From Planctomycetota bacterium (lineage in GTDB: Bacteria > Planctomycetota > Planctomycetia > Gemmatales > Gemmataceae), in the NCBI GenBank assembly GCA_009920765.1, contig RFZJ01000007.1, forward strand, positions 1 through 64,000: a stretch of 64,000 nt of DNA, given 5' to 3'. Positions 1 to 9,185 of this stretch are shown here, piece by piece. Made by a program: the position numbers and the translations under genes. Positions within the stretch are counted from its first letter, which is position 1. The number at the start of each line of letters is the position of its first letter. The notes beneath the pieces are model-generated. The model did no database searches. It saw nothing but the letters and a program-made list of their open reading frames with translations, and had not been told where the DNA came from.

Positions 1-349
1 AAACCTAAGTCTGGAGCTCCGGAAATCGAGCAGTACCGATCATAGAACAATTTGATAGGTAACAAATAATCATTGAAAACCTGTCACATTATCCAGTTCA
101 CCAGAGAAATTTGCTTGTTTTGAAAGATTTGGAAAAGTGATACTCATTCGAGGGGATCGCCAACCAAAAAACCAAAAAAGAAATTAAACCGGGGATTCCA
201 ACCATCCATCTCCTGATCTACCAGCGGTCAGCCACTACCGACCCAAGGTCACATTTATTTTTATATACCGAATTGGCCAAGTTGTAAAGAAATAAATATC
301 ATTCTTTTTGAGTTTTAGGCATTTTGCACCAAGGTTGGCGGTTTATGTG
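1..349. other. Left-edge stretch without a recognised gene
   Basis: No gene can be supported here. Frame 1 is open from base 1 to a TAG at 43-45 and could be the last 14 codons of a gene entering from the left, but this is too short to judge. The rest is AT-rich with stops in all frames. The minus-strand purine nucleoside phosphorylase gene ends at 350, so part of this stretch is its 3' untranslated region. I saw no clear terminator hairpin. Confidence 0.5.
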
Positions 350-1156
350 TCACAAACTCTCCAAATAACTAAAAAGAAGCTTCTCAAAAGATTGGGTAAG
401 TTCCTTGGCGTTTTCGAGGACTTCCTGATGCGAGGGGTGATTGTGAGAAAGGCCGGCAGCTTTATTAGTAATCCCTGAAATTCCAGCACATTTCATACCT
501 AAACGAAATCCGGTTTCAACTTCCCAAGCTGTGGACATACCAACGGCATCGGCCTTCCAGGAAGAAAACGCCCGTATCTCAGATGCGGATTCATAGTTTG
601 GTCCGGTTACCATAAGGTAGGTTCCAGTGGATGTAGATAAATTTTGAGATTTTGAGATATTTTTTAGTTTATCAATGAGAGTAGGATCGTAGGGTGAAGG
701 ACTTGGGGACAAAAAACCGGGATTGGTTTTATCAATGTTCCAAACGTTGGAGATGGTGTCGATATGGTTTTTAATAAGCATGATTGACCCCGGATTTAGG
801 CTAGGCGATATGCCGCCAGCAGCATTGGTGAAAATGCATGTATGACATCCTAGAAAGTGGGCGATTCTGGTAGTGGCGGTGACGACTTGCCTGGTGTAGC
901 CTTCATAAGCGTGGACTCTGCCTTCTGAAATGAGAAGCTTTTTTTTGTTGAATTGTGCGTAAGTGATGCAGCCTTTGTGCCCTGGTACGGTGGTTGCGGA
1001 AATTTCCGGGAATTGGCTAAAAGGCCAAGAGTGTCTGTTCTGGAATTTTTCTGCAAGCGAGCCATATCCCGAGCCCAAAACAAGAAAGATTTCAGGGGGG
1101 TGTTTTTGGCAAAGGCGCAATAAATCATGCGGTAGTTTGGATATAGTGTTAGACAT
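350..1156 (-). CDS. punA: Purine nucleoside phosphorylase (PNP/MTAP family)
   Basis: Cytosolic enzyme that splits purine nucleosides with phosphate into base and (deoxy)ribose-1-phosphate for purine salvage. The 268 residues match the trimeric PNP family in length and order: phosphate-binding VLGSGYG near residue 27, PGHKG, GRVHAYEGY, TNAAGGI, and then VTGPNYESASEIRAF with the purine-site segment DAVGMSTAWE. The motif ITNKAAGL follows near the C-terminus. The ATG overlaps the stop of the upstream ABC permease by 8 bp, so translation is probably coupled to the exporter operon. That placement is unusual for a salvage enzyme, and I see no sequence reason for a functional link. Whether it prefers guanosine/inosine or another nucleoside cannot be read from the sequence. 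Confidence 0.93.
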   Translation of the reverse strand: MSNTISKLPHDLLRLCQKHPPEIFLVLGSGYGSLAEKFQNRHSWPFSQFPEISATTVPGHKGCITYAQFNKKKLLISEGRVHAYEGYTRQVVTATTRIAHFLGCHTCIFTNAAGGISPSLNPGSIMLIKNHIDTISNVWNIDKTNPGFLSPSPSPYDPTLIDKLKNISKSQNLSTSTGTYLMVTGPNYESASEIRAFSSWKADAVGMSTAWEVETGFRLGMKCAGISGITNKAAGLSHNHPSHQEVLENAKELTQSFEKLLFSYLESL

Positions 1157-2477
1157 GTCTTAAAGCCTCTATCGGATCCATAAGCGCAGCTCTTCTGGAT
1201 GGATAGATGCCAAAAACTATTCCAACGGCAACGGCGGTAGTGAGCGACCATGTGATGGATTCAAAATGAACCTTGGCAGGAATTCTGGCATCCCAGAATG
1301 TTTCTGCAAAGAATGGAAGGGCGTAAACCATTGCAAGTCCGAGGACGATGCCAAGAATGCCACCCACGCTTGTTTGTACAACGGCTTCGATAAGAAACTG
1401 GAGTGTGATATCGCGACGTTTTGCGCCAAGAGCGCGCCTAATTCCGATTTCACGGGTTCTTTCTGTCACAGTTGCGAGCATGATGTTCATGATGCCGATC
1501 CCCCCTACTAGAAGAGAGATGGAGGCGATAAGTACGAGTAGCATTTTGTAGCGTTCTTTGGCTCTTTCGGCTTCCTCGAGTCGGTCAAGGGGAACATTTA
1601 CAGTCCAGTCGGCTTTTCCGTGGTTTTCGAGAATGGAGCGAATGATCTCGCCTGTGGGTCTTACTTTTTCGGTATCGCTGACTGTAAGAGTGATCTGGCT
1701 GATTTCGACTTTTTCAGCAGATCTTGAACCAGCAGAGCGCATGAATATTCTTTCCCCGAACCGCACTCTTGCGGTCGCTATTGGGATGACAACATCAAGA
1801 TTTACATCCTCTGTGGAGACTCCGCCCTGGGATCTCTCCTTCATGACCCCAATTATCTTGTAGAAAAAAGTTCCTAGCTGGACTTCTTTGTCTATGGGGT
1901 CTTCGAAAGGGAAAAGCCTATTGGCGAGTTCAGAACCTAGGACTGCGACATTTCTTAAAAGCACTTCGTCATCAGCAACAAGAAATCTCCCACTTTTCAT
2001 TTCGATGTTATGAATGTCCAGGTAGTCGGGGATAGTGGAGACAATTCGACTGTTGACGCCCTTGTATCCTCTTCTGACTTCCTGTGGGAAAATGCGCATG
2101 GGCACCATTCTGGTAACGGTGGGAATGGTTGCAATTTTGTCAAAGTCTGTGTAAGTCAGGCCATAAATGGCAATGTAACTGCGTTTGGAAGATCCCGCGT
2201 CATCGGTTGGCTTGACGCTTCGCACCATGATATTGTTTGCGCCAAGCCTTCTAATATCTTCTAAAGCATCTTGCATGCTGCCTTCGCCGAAGGCCATTAG
2301 AGAGATAACTGCCCCTGTTCCTATGATGATACCTAGCACAGAAAGGAATGCACGAAGCCTATGAAGCCAAAGGCTTCGTACAGCAAGAATAAAGCTTCTG
2401 CGGCCTTTGTCCCAGATTAAAATGCAAGCAAACAGGCTCGCAAGCATAAGTATGGCAGTGATCGAAAATATCAGCAT
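1149..2477 (-). CDS. MacB-type ABC transporter permease
   Basis: Inner-membrane permease of a MacAB-like mechanotransmission exporter, 442 residues. It has the MacB/FtsX layout: a transmembrane helix near residues 40-62, a large periplasmic domain (about 65-315), and three C-terminal helices beginning at about 320, with the conserved stretch GGIGIMNIMLATVTERTREI after the second helix. The end, YPSRRAALMDPIEALRHV, is typical of the family. An extra hydrophobic segment at residues 1-21 precedes the usual first helix. Unlike E. coli MacB, the ATPase is a separate protein, encoded 9 bp upstream. The substrate (lipoprotein, lipid, peptide or drug) is unknown. The gene overlaps the next one by 8 bp. 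Confidence 0.9.
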   Translation of the reverse strand: MLIFSITAILMLASLFACILIWDKGRRSFILAVRSLWLHRLRAFLSVLGIIIGTGAVISLMAFGEGSMQDALEDIRRLGANNIMVRSVKPTDDAGSSKRSYIAIYGLTYTDFDKIATIPTVTRMVPMRIFPQEVRRGYKGVNSRIVSTIPDYLDIHNIEMKSGRFLVADDEVLLRNVAVLGSELANRLFPFEDPIDKEVQLGTFFYKIIGVMKERSQGGVSTEDVNLDVVIPIATARVRFGERIFMRSAGSRSAEKVEISQITLTVSDTEKVRPTGEIIRSILENHGKADWTVNVPLDRLEEAERAKERYKMLLVLIASISLLVGGIGIMNIMLATVTERTREIGIRRALGAKRRDITLQFLIEAVVQTSVGGILGIVLGLAMVYALPFFAETFWDARIPAKVHFESITWSLTTAVAVGIVFGIYPSRRAALMDPIEALRHV

Positions 2478-2486
2478 CTCTGCTTC

Positions 2487-3257
2487 TCACTTGGATTGAT
2501 TAAGCACCAGGCTTTCCAGCAGTTCCGTTTGGATGGTGGAAGTAGCCCCCTCGATGGAAACGGTTGGTTTTTCGTTTCTTATATCGGATTCAATAACACC
2601 ATCTCTCATTCTAACAACTCGTTTGGCCCATGAGGCAATATCGTTTTCGTGGGTAACCATGATGATTGTTTTGCCAGCTTCATTTAGTTTGGAAAGTAGA
2701 TGCATGATTTCGTCGCTGGTACGGGAGTCAAGGTTCCCGGTGGGTTCATCAGCAAGAATAACTGCGGGGTCGTTGACAAGGCTTCTCGCAATGGCAACGC
2801 GTTGTTGCTGACCGCCTGAAAGTTGCATGGGGCGGTGATCAAGCCTGTTCCCCAAGCCTACGAGTTGGGCCAAACCAATGCAACGATTGGTGGTTGAATT
2901 TGACAATTTTGCGCCTTGATAGAGCAGGGGGATCTCGATGTTTTCGACCACGGTATATTGAGGGAGGAGGTTGTATTGTTGGAAGATGAATCCAAGGTAA
3001 CGGCTTCGTATGTTGCTTAGTTGGTCGTCTTCCATCCTGGCGACATCTTGTCCGGCAAGAAAGTATTGGCCGTTGGTGGGGCGATCAAGGCAGCCCAAAA
3101 GATTAAGGAGAGTGGATTTGCCAGAACCAGAGGGGCCCATCAGGGCAACGAAATCACCTTCTTCGACTTCTAATGTTACACCTTTTACGGCATAAACCAA
3201 GACTGATTCGAGGGAGTATATCTTTGCGAGATCAATGATTTTAAGGACGCTGGCCAA
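2487..3257 (-). CDS. MacB/LolD-type ABC transporter ATP-binding protein
   Basis: Cytoplasmic ATPase that powers the adjacent permease. It shows Walker A GPSGSGKST (about residues 41-49), the Q-loop region FIFQQYNLLPQ, the ABC signature LSGGQQQR, Walker B VILADEPTGNLD and the H-loop VTHE, an order and spacing typical of the MacB/LolD/FtsE family. At 256 residues it is slightly longer than usual, with about 30 extra C-terminal residues of low similarity. The start is a TTG at 3257 with AAAGG about 9 nt upstream; no ATG is available in the right place. It sits between the fusion protein (34-bp gap) and the permease (9-bp gap), so all are probably cotranscribed. Confidence 0.92.
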   Translation of the reverse strand: MASVLKIIDLAKIYSLESVLVYAVKGVTLEVEEGDFVALMGPSGSGKSTLLNLLGCLDRPTNGQYFLAGQDVARMEDDQLSNIRSRYLGFIFQQYNLLPQYTVVENIEIPLLYQGAKLSNSTTNRCIGLAQLVGLGNRLDHRPMQLSGGQQQRVAIARSLVNDPAVILADEPTGNLDSRTSDEIMHLLSKLNEAGKTIIMVTHENDIASWAKRVVRMRDGVIESDIRNEKPTVSIEGATSTIQTELLESLVLNQSK

Positions 3258-3291
3258 GGTTCGAAGCCTTTAAAAGTGGTTGCAAAGTATA

Positions 3292-5193
3292 TTACTGTTC
3301 ACCGGATTTTGACTTTGATTTTTTGTCTTTTTTCTTGGAACTGGGTGGGGTAGGGGCATCGGGCTTTTCTGTCTTGGATGAATCTTTCTTCGATTCTCGT
3401 GAAAGGGTTTTGGGGTTAAGGACAACAACATCGTCCACGTTAAGCCCGTCTTTGATTTCAATCATTTTTTCGTTGCTTACCCCAAGCTTGATAGGTTTTT
3501 CGATTGGCCCATCAGGAGTCAAGACAAAACAGAAAAATCCGCCTTGGGTGTTCCCAAGCACGGCTTGAACTGGAATGGCAAGAACATTTTCAGCTTTGGT
3601 GTCGGTGTAGATTGTAACGGATGCACTCATGCCTGGTTTTAGATCGGGTAGACTTTCGTCGATTGAAATAAAGGTGCGATAAACTCGAACATCAGAGGTC
3701 AGCCAATCGGATTGAGATGCGACTTCATCGACATGTTTGACATGGCCCTGCATGACTTTATCGGGGAAGGAGTCAATTCGGATTGTGGCGGGAAGGCCGT
3801 TGTCAATCAACTCTTGTTCTTTGTCGGCAAAATCACTGTGGGTTTCATAGTAAGCGGCCTGAGCACATAGGACGCTAAGGGGATGGTTAATCAGGGATAA
3901 CCCCGCAAGTCGAATTTCGCCATACCCTGTTTTTTTCCATTGGTCGCCGCGAATGCGATTTCGCATTGCTTCGTGGACTTTGGTGTTGACCATCATGTGG
4001 GAAAGGTTGGGGATGCGCATCAGTTTCTGGCCTTCACGAACAGGTTCGCCTTGGGCGATGGTTGCTTGTTGTGATCCGCTGCCAAACCTTGCTTGTTCTG
4101 AAACATAGTAGACAACAAGTCCATCTTGGGGGGCGTATAGGTAGCATTTTTTGATTTCGTCTTCGATCTCTTTGTAACGAAGTTCTTCCTTGGAGAAGAT
4201 TGATTTTTTTGTAAGGGTGTCGTTGATTCCTTGAATTTCTTTGGACTTGGATTGGGTAATCAGTCGCTCCTTGGCTCTTTTTGATTCATCACTTTTGCTT
4301 TTGAGTTCAGTTAAAGTGCGTTTTTTTGTGTAATCCTTGAGGACTCTTAGTTCTTCCCTGACTTTTTCCACAGAGAATTCTGCGCTTTTTAATTTGAATC
4401 TGTCTGCAAGCGCCTGTTTGGGGGTTAGGTAACCTTTGCTTACCATGCGGTCAAGCCATACATCGCGATCGTTCCACATGGAAAGGTCGGATTCAGCCAT
4501 GAAGAATCTTCCTTCAACTTCTGCAAGTTGTTGTTTGTAATCACCCTCCTGGAATTTTTCCAGGTCCAGGGCGGAAAGTGCTATTGCGATTTCTGCGGAA
4601 GCGATGTCGCTTTCATTCTGGCTCTTGACGATGTCGTAGTTTGCCTCGGCTTGAATGAAGTCATTGCGGGCCCTGTCGCGTGCGATCTGCTGGCTTTTAA
4701 GCTGTTCCTGTAAACCAGAGTCGTCTAGTTCTACGATCAGGTCATTTTGTTTCACATGAGAGCCATCATCGATAACCCATTTGATGGTGGTTGAAAAAGA
4801 TGATCCTTTACTGCCTGAGCGGACTTGGCAAATTATGTCTTTGTTGTCCAAGGCCTCGAGGGTGCCTCTTTCGAGGATAGTCACTTGAAGTTTTTCAGGT
4901 TTCACGACATGCGTGATTAGGTCAATGCGGACCGGTTTGGAGCGGGGCCAAAAATATAGGCTTGAGGCGGCAATAACGATGATGATGGGGATAGCAAAAG
5001 CCATCGCAATTTTTTTGATTGAAAAGTTTCTGGATACCGACTCTTTATTTGAGGCTGATTTTTCTGGGCGGGAGAAGGAAGCTTGCAGGACCTCCCCTAG
5101 TTCCCTCTGTACTGTTGGAGAGGCTTCGGAGATCGGTAACTGTTTCGGCAGGTCTGTTTGCTGGGATGTCGCAATGGCAGGTTTCGATTTCAT
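3292..5193 (-). CDS. HlyD/MacA-type membrane fusion protein
   Basis: Periplasmic adaptor expected to bridge the MacB-like permease and the TolC-like protein encoded upstream. Of 633 residues, a short cytoplasmic part is followed by one membrane segment (about 65-85, IIIVIAASSLYFW), a biotinyl/lipoyl-like half, a long charged coiled-coil hairpin (about 150-335), the second lipoyl half with APQDGLVVYYV, a beta-barrel region and a Lys/Ser-rich tail. This is much longer than MacA (about 370), mainly through the coiled coil and tail. I chose the ATG at 5193 because GGAG lies 9 nt upstream; the frame is open a further 22 codons upstream. This start lies 149 bp inside the end of the preceding TolC-like gene. 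Confidence 0.87.
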   Translation of the reverse strand: MKSKPAIATSQQTDLPKQLPISEASPTVQRELGEVLQASFSRPEKSASNKESVSRNFSIKKIAMAFAIPIIIVIAASSLYFWPRSKPVRIDLITHVVKPEKLQVTILERGTLEALDNKDIICQVRSGSKGSSFSTTIKWVIDDGSHVKQNDLIVELDDSGLQEQLKSQQIARDRARNDFIQAEANYDIVKSQNESDIASAEIAIALSALDLEKFQEGDYKQQLAEVEGRFFMAESDLSMWNDRDVWLDRMVSKGYLTPKQALADRFKLKSAEFSVEKVREELRVLKDYTKKRTLTELKSKSDESKRAKERLITQSKSKEIQGINDTLTKKSIFSKEELRYKEIEDEIKKCYLYAPQDGLVVYYVSEQARFGSGSQQATIAQGEPVREGQKLMRIPNLSHMMVNTKVHEAMRNRIRGDQWKKTGYGEIRLAGLSLINHPLSVLCAQAAYYETHSDFADKEQELIDNGLPATIRIDSFPDKVMQGHVKHVDEVASQSDWLTSDVRVYRTFISIDESLPDLKPGMSASVTIYTDTKAENVLAIPVQAVLGNTQGGFFCFVLTPDGPIEKPIKLGVSNEKMIEIKDGLNVDDVVVLNPKTLSRESKKDSSKTEKPDAPTPPSSKKKDKKSKSKSGEQ

Positions 5194-7879
5194 CGATCCA
5201 TACTCCGCGTGGGTCAAGAGGCAAAAGCTCAAGATCCCTGTAAAGGAAAGTTCGTGCACTCAGGTAATCAATCCAAATTTGAAACAGCGTGTTTTGTGCT
5301 GTCAGTTTGGATCTTTGGGCATCAAGCAACTGCTGGGTAAAAGCAGCTTGCGAGCTGTCATTATTTCCCTGAGCTCCACCTGCACCACCTGGTTTTGAGG
5401 GTGCATAAGTGGTTTCAAGCGCATTGTCCAAAATCAAGTAGGCTAATTCAACCGCCAACTTCTGAATATCATAAGTTTGAGACAAAGCACGCAATTGGCG
5501 GATTTCATTGCGCACATCCTCAATTATTGTATCTTCAAACGCCATCAAGTTTCGCCGTTGCCTTTGCCAGTTGATCAAGGTGGCCCTGTATGCGTTTCTT
5601 TCCTGAATTCTAACTAAAGGCAAATCCCCTGTAAGAATCAAACGATGTCGTAGGGAACTCGCGTTAATATTCACAGGTTGGGCAACATTTGCTGGCGAGG
5701 TACCTAATAAACTATACTCTACATTCATGACACCCTGCAAGGCATTAGCGGAAATTGCTATCTGCCTCCAAGAGTCCATAAGTTGGGCCCGCCCATTCAT
5801 TAAATCCAATCTATTCGTTAAAGCGTGCCTGCAGCCTGCGAATAAAGCCTCATCGATTTCTGCCTTAAGTAAGTCTACACCATCAACGCAAACTCTAGGC
5901 ACAGTTGGCCATGATTTTCTGGTTTTTTCCAGTTTTTCGTTTCTAGGCTCGACTAACACCAGAAGAAAATCTTCAATCAGGTTCTCGAACTGGTTGAGTT
6001 GATCATCGACACCGTTTCGGATCCAGTTTACTTTTTGTTCATAAAGTCTGAGGTTTCTTTCGAACCTGCCCAAGAAAAATTCGAAGTCTTTTTCACCCAG
6101 TTCTAATTTTTCGGCATATGGCTGTTGCTTCCCTTTTTTTTCGAAATCAGCCTTTGATTCTTGAAGTTGCAATCTTCGAATATTGATTTCTTTAAGTTTT
6201 GCGGCTAATTCTTCCTTAGTCATTGCTTCCCATGCCGCCCATCTCTTAGGAAGTTTTTCCTTGAATTGTGTTCCCTTGACGAATTCGGATTCCCGAAGAA
6301 TATTGCGGAGGCCGTTTCGTAACTGGTCGACCTTTTTGGGGTCGTTGAGTTTTCTTGAATCCTGTCGTGTTTTTTTAAACTCGTCTACAAGGTTTGAATA
6401 TCTTGCTAATTGTGCCAGTTGGGGGTCCAAGGGGGCACGGTCGAGTTCTAGAGGCAGATCAATTGGCAGTCCAAGCTGATATTTGAATCGGTCCAGAGCA
6501 TCACGCAAGGTTAACTCTCTCGTGATAACATTTGTTTTGAATGATAATAATTGTTGCAGAATTCTTGATACTTGTAGTTCTGAAATATCCCCAATGGCTT
6601 GCATTTCCTTGTATTGGTCAAGCGTGGTGGATAAATCTGCAACATTTTCGCGTTCATTACGAAGATAACCAGCTTTTAGAAGTGCTGGCAGATATCCATC
6701 TCTTCGGGCGGTGAAAGCCTGTGCTGTTGAACTGTATCCATTGCCTTCGCCTGGTGTCACCTGAACATAACCTGCCCCAGCCAAGCCAGAACCAAATACG
6801 TTATTAAATCTTGTAGCTGATGCAACCGTGGCGGGGGTGCTAAAAACCACGGGTGCGCCACCCGCAACGATATCGGCATAAAATTCTTTGCGGAAGCGCG
6901 CATATGAGCGCATTTCGTAAAGCAGATTACGCTCAGCCAAGGTCAGAGGTTCGAGGGTAACAGCTTTACCACCCCCACGGAATAAAGGCTGGAACAGATC
7001 TAACGATAAAGCGGATGGTGTTCTAATTTGGGTTGCGCCGTTACCTGCCATATCTACTACGATTGAATTAGCATAGCGAAACAAAAGTAATGCGCCTGTT
7101 GAAAATGTTTTGGTGAAACCTGCTTCTGATGCAATATTCCATTTGTTGGTATTGCCCGTTAATGTTTCTGAACCAGATCGTTCCCGAATTGCGACTTCGT
7201 TTGCATAAAACTGTGCTGCAAATGCAAATCTTTGTAAAGTTACTGGAAGCGCTGCGAGATAGACATTTTCCCTTCTGAATTGAAAATCCCTGCTATTTAC
7301 CAACCCAAGTTCGCATGATTGTTCAAGCTTTATTAGAAAGGGGTGATCATAACGGCCAGCAGGATCACCCTTGTAAGTGAGTCCCATTGAATCAAATGGG
7401 CCTTTGTCTGGGTCAAGGTTGTCCAGATAATTTATGCCATCTTGTTTAAATGAAACTAATTTTAAAGGTGAATTATTCTCCCTGGGGGCTTTAATCGCGA
7501 CTGTAGAGCGATTGTCGGAATCATACTGGGAGAGTAGATCCAGATAGCCTGAGCCTTCCATGTGGGCAATGCCGTATTTACCTGGTTTTTGCGGGTTCGG
7601 TGCCATTGCCATTGAGGCTGGATCATCTGGTGGCATTGCAGGTCTATCCTGATTGCCTGCAGAGGCGAAACGCGCCCTTGGATCGGGAAGAAGATGAAAC
7701 TGTTCGAGTTTCCAGTTCGGGTATTTGTCTTTGGTTGCAAGAATTTGGTTTACTTCATTATCTGCCCTGTTTCTGAAAAATCTTCTGCTGCAGCCAGGAA
7801 TCAAAATCACAAGGCTCATACCAAGCAAAAGCACGGTATAAAAATTTTTTCTAAAAGATTGAGCCTTAAATTTTGTCAT
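5045..7879 (-). CDS. TolC-like outer-membrane efflux lipoprotein, oversized
   Basis: Probable outer-membrane channel of the tripartite exporter. The N-terminus is a lipoprotein signal with lipobox LIPGC around residue 29, so it should be lipid-anchored as in the NodT/OprM group. At 944 residues it is about twice the usual 450-500. The extra length appears to be a long charged helical segment in the middle (about 470-660, rich in Lys, Glu, Arg, Leu) inserted between halves that each look like outer-membrane efflux repeats (for example SALSLDLFQPLFRGGG and later RLILTGDLPLVRIQERNAYR). ATG at 7879 has GAAGG close upstream. It is the first gene of the minus-strand exporter operon and its 3' end overlaps the fusion-protein gene. 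The function is assigned mainly from context plus these repeats. Confidence 0.78.
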   Translation of the reverse strand: MTKFKAQSFRKNFYTVLLLGMSLVILIPGCSRRFFRNRADNEVNQILATKDKYPNWKLEQFHLLPDPRARFASAGNQDRPAMPPDDPASMAMAPNPQKPGKYGIAHMEGSGYLDLLSQYDSDNRSTVAIKAPRENNSPLKLVSFKQDGINYLDNLDPDKGPFDSMGLTYKGDPAGRYDHPFLIKLEQSCELGLVNSRDFQFRRENVYLAALPVTLQRFAFAAQFYANEVAIRERSGSETLTGNTNKWNIASEAGFTKTFSTGALLLFRYANSIVVDMAGNGATQIRTPSALSLDLFQPLFRGGGKAVTLEPLTLAERNLLYEMRSYARFRKEFYADIVAGGAPVVFSTPATVASATRFNNVFGSGLAGAGYVQVTPGEGNGYSSTAQAFTARRDGYLPALLKAGYLRNERENVADLSTTLDQYKEMQAIGDISELQVSRILQQLLSFKTNVITRELTLRDALDRFKYQLGLPIDLPLELDRAPLDPQLAQLARYSNLVDEFKKTRQDSRKLNDPKKVDQLRNGLRNILRESEFVKGTQFKEKLPKRWAAWEAMTKEELAAKLKEINIRRLQLQESKADFEKKGKQQPYAEKLELGEKDFEFFLGRFERNLRLYEQKVNWIRNGVDDQLNQFENLIEDFLLVLVEPRNEKLEKTRKSWPTVPRVCVDGVDLLKAEIDEALFAGCRHALTNRLDLMNGRAQLMDSWRQIAISANALQGVMNVEYSLLGTSPANVAQPVNINASSLRHRLILTGDLPLVRIQERNAYRATLINWQRQRRNLMAFEDTIIEDVRNEIRQLRALSQTYDIQKLAVELAYLILDNALETTYAPSKPGGAGGAQGNNDSSQAAFTQQLLDAQRSKLTAQNTLFQIWIDYLSARTFLYRDLELLPLDPRGVWIDEIETCHCDIPANRPAETVTDLRSLSNSTEGTRGGPASFLLPPRKISLK

Positions 7880-8069
7880 TTGCCTTCGGACAGTTCAGTT
7901 GCGGGCGTGAATAATTGCTACATCCGTTAAAATAGATATCGGCGTAAAACATGTTACAGCTTGAATGTAAATAAATTAGATTGCGGGATTTGGGCTAAAG
8001 GTTTGTTTGTTTTGATTTAATAACCTAGGATACTTGCTTAGGAAATGATTAACCTTTGAGGATTGATTG

Positions 8070-9062
8070 ATGAAAGCATTGGTCTGTAATTCGTACGGTA
8101 TTCCTTCACAAGTTTTAAACATTGAAAATAAAAATGAACCAACTCCAGGCAGTGGGGAGGTTTTGGTCAGGATGATTCTTAGCCCGGTAAATCCATCAGA
8201 TCTGCTTTTCATACAAGGAAAATATGGTAATCAGCCTAACCCTCCCCAAACTCCAGGCTTTGAGGGGGTGGGAGTTGTTGAGTCAGGTAAGGGGCTGTTG
8301 GCTTGGAGGGTGATGGGAAAAAGAGTGTCGGTCATTGGTCAGGGCGATGGCCGTTGGCAAGAGAAAATCATTATTCCAGCAAGGCAAGCCGTTCCCATGC
8401 CTTCCTACCTCACCGATCAGCAGGCGGCATCTTTTTTTGTTAATCCTGCGACTGCATATGTTATGACTCAAAAAGTGTTGAAAATTCCTGCGGGGGGGTG
8501 GTTGTTGCAGTCTGCTGCTACTGGGGCTTTAGGAAAAATGATCGTTAAACTAGGTAGAAAACTTGGGTTTCACACCATTAATATTGTTCGCAAGCAGCAA
8601 CAAGCAGAAACTCTTCGCAAAATAGGTGCCGATGAAGTCATATCCCTAGATCAGGGGGGCATTCAAGAAGCAGTAATGAAAATCACCAAAGGTAAAGGTG
8701 TTTCATACGCTGTGGATGCGGTAGGAGGAGCGGTTGGATCTCAGATGATTTTAAGCCTTGCAAGAAATGGAAAGATGTTGGTGTATGGTCGGATGTCCGG
8801 GGATCCATTAAAGTTTGAACCAGGTGACATAATGAAAGGCCAGAAGACAATACAAGGATTTTGGCTCTCAGAATGGGCCAAAGATCAAGGTCCATTAACT
8901 ATGTTGGGGCTATTTAGTAAGTTAGGTGGTTTGATTCGTGATGGTGTTTTAGATACTCCTTCTGGTCCGATATTTGATTTGGCTGATTATCAAAAAGCTC
9001 TAAGTGCCGCAGCACAAGATTCTAAAGATGGAAAAGTTTACCTTAAGATTAATCCATCTTGA
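8070..9062 (+). CDS. MDR-family zinc-independent oxidoreductase (quinone/enoyl reductase-like)
   Basis: Medium-chain dehydrogenase/reductase, 330 residues, NAD(P)H-dependent. The N-terminal GroES-like fold contains NPSDLLFIQGKYG and PGFEGVGVV. The Rossmann part contains LLQSAATGALGKMIVKLGRKL, then IGADEVISL and YAVDAVGG. The cysteines that bind zinc in alcohol dehydrogenases are absent, which fits the quinone oxidoreductase or trans-2-enoyl thioester reductase (ETR/MECR-like) branch. The substrate is not determinable. The start is the ATG at 8070 with TGAGGA 7 nt before it; a TTG one codon earlier is in frame but poorly placed. It is divergent from the exporter operon and is followed by a lipoprotein gene on the same strand after 123 bp. 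Confidence 0.85.
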   Translation: MKALVCNSYGIPSQVLNIENKNEPTPGSGEVLVRMILSPVNPSDLLFIQGKYGNQPNPPQTPGFEGVGVVESGKGLLAWRVMGKRVSVIGQGDGRWQEKIIIPARQAVPMPSYLTDQQAASFFVNPATAYVMTQKVLKIPAGGWLLQSAATGALGKMIVKLGRKLGFHTINIVRKQQQAETLRKIGADEVISLDQGGIQEAVMKITKGKGVSYAVDAVGGAVGSQMILSLARNGKMLVYGRMSGDPLKFEPGDIMKGQKTIQGFWLSEWAKDQGPLTMLGLFSKLGGLIRDGVLDTPSGPIFDLADYQKALSAAAQDSKDGKVYLKINPS

Positions 9063-9185
9063 TCTTTCTAGGCTTCCCAGATTATCTGGTTTTGAATCCA
9101 GCTATTTACTTTTTAAATTGCAATCGTTATGGGCAAGTTTGTGGTTGTGGCTCATGATATTGCCCTTTGCCATGGATCAGTTGTA

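Noticed and set aside
1..45. Open frame from the left edge, ending in TAG at 43-45, possibly the end of a gene.
   Set aside because: Only 14 codons, with nothing recognisable; cannot be told from chance.
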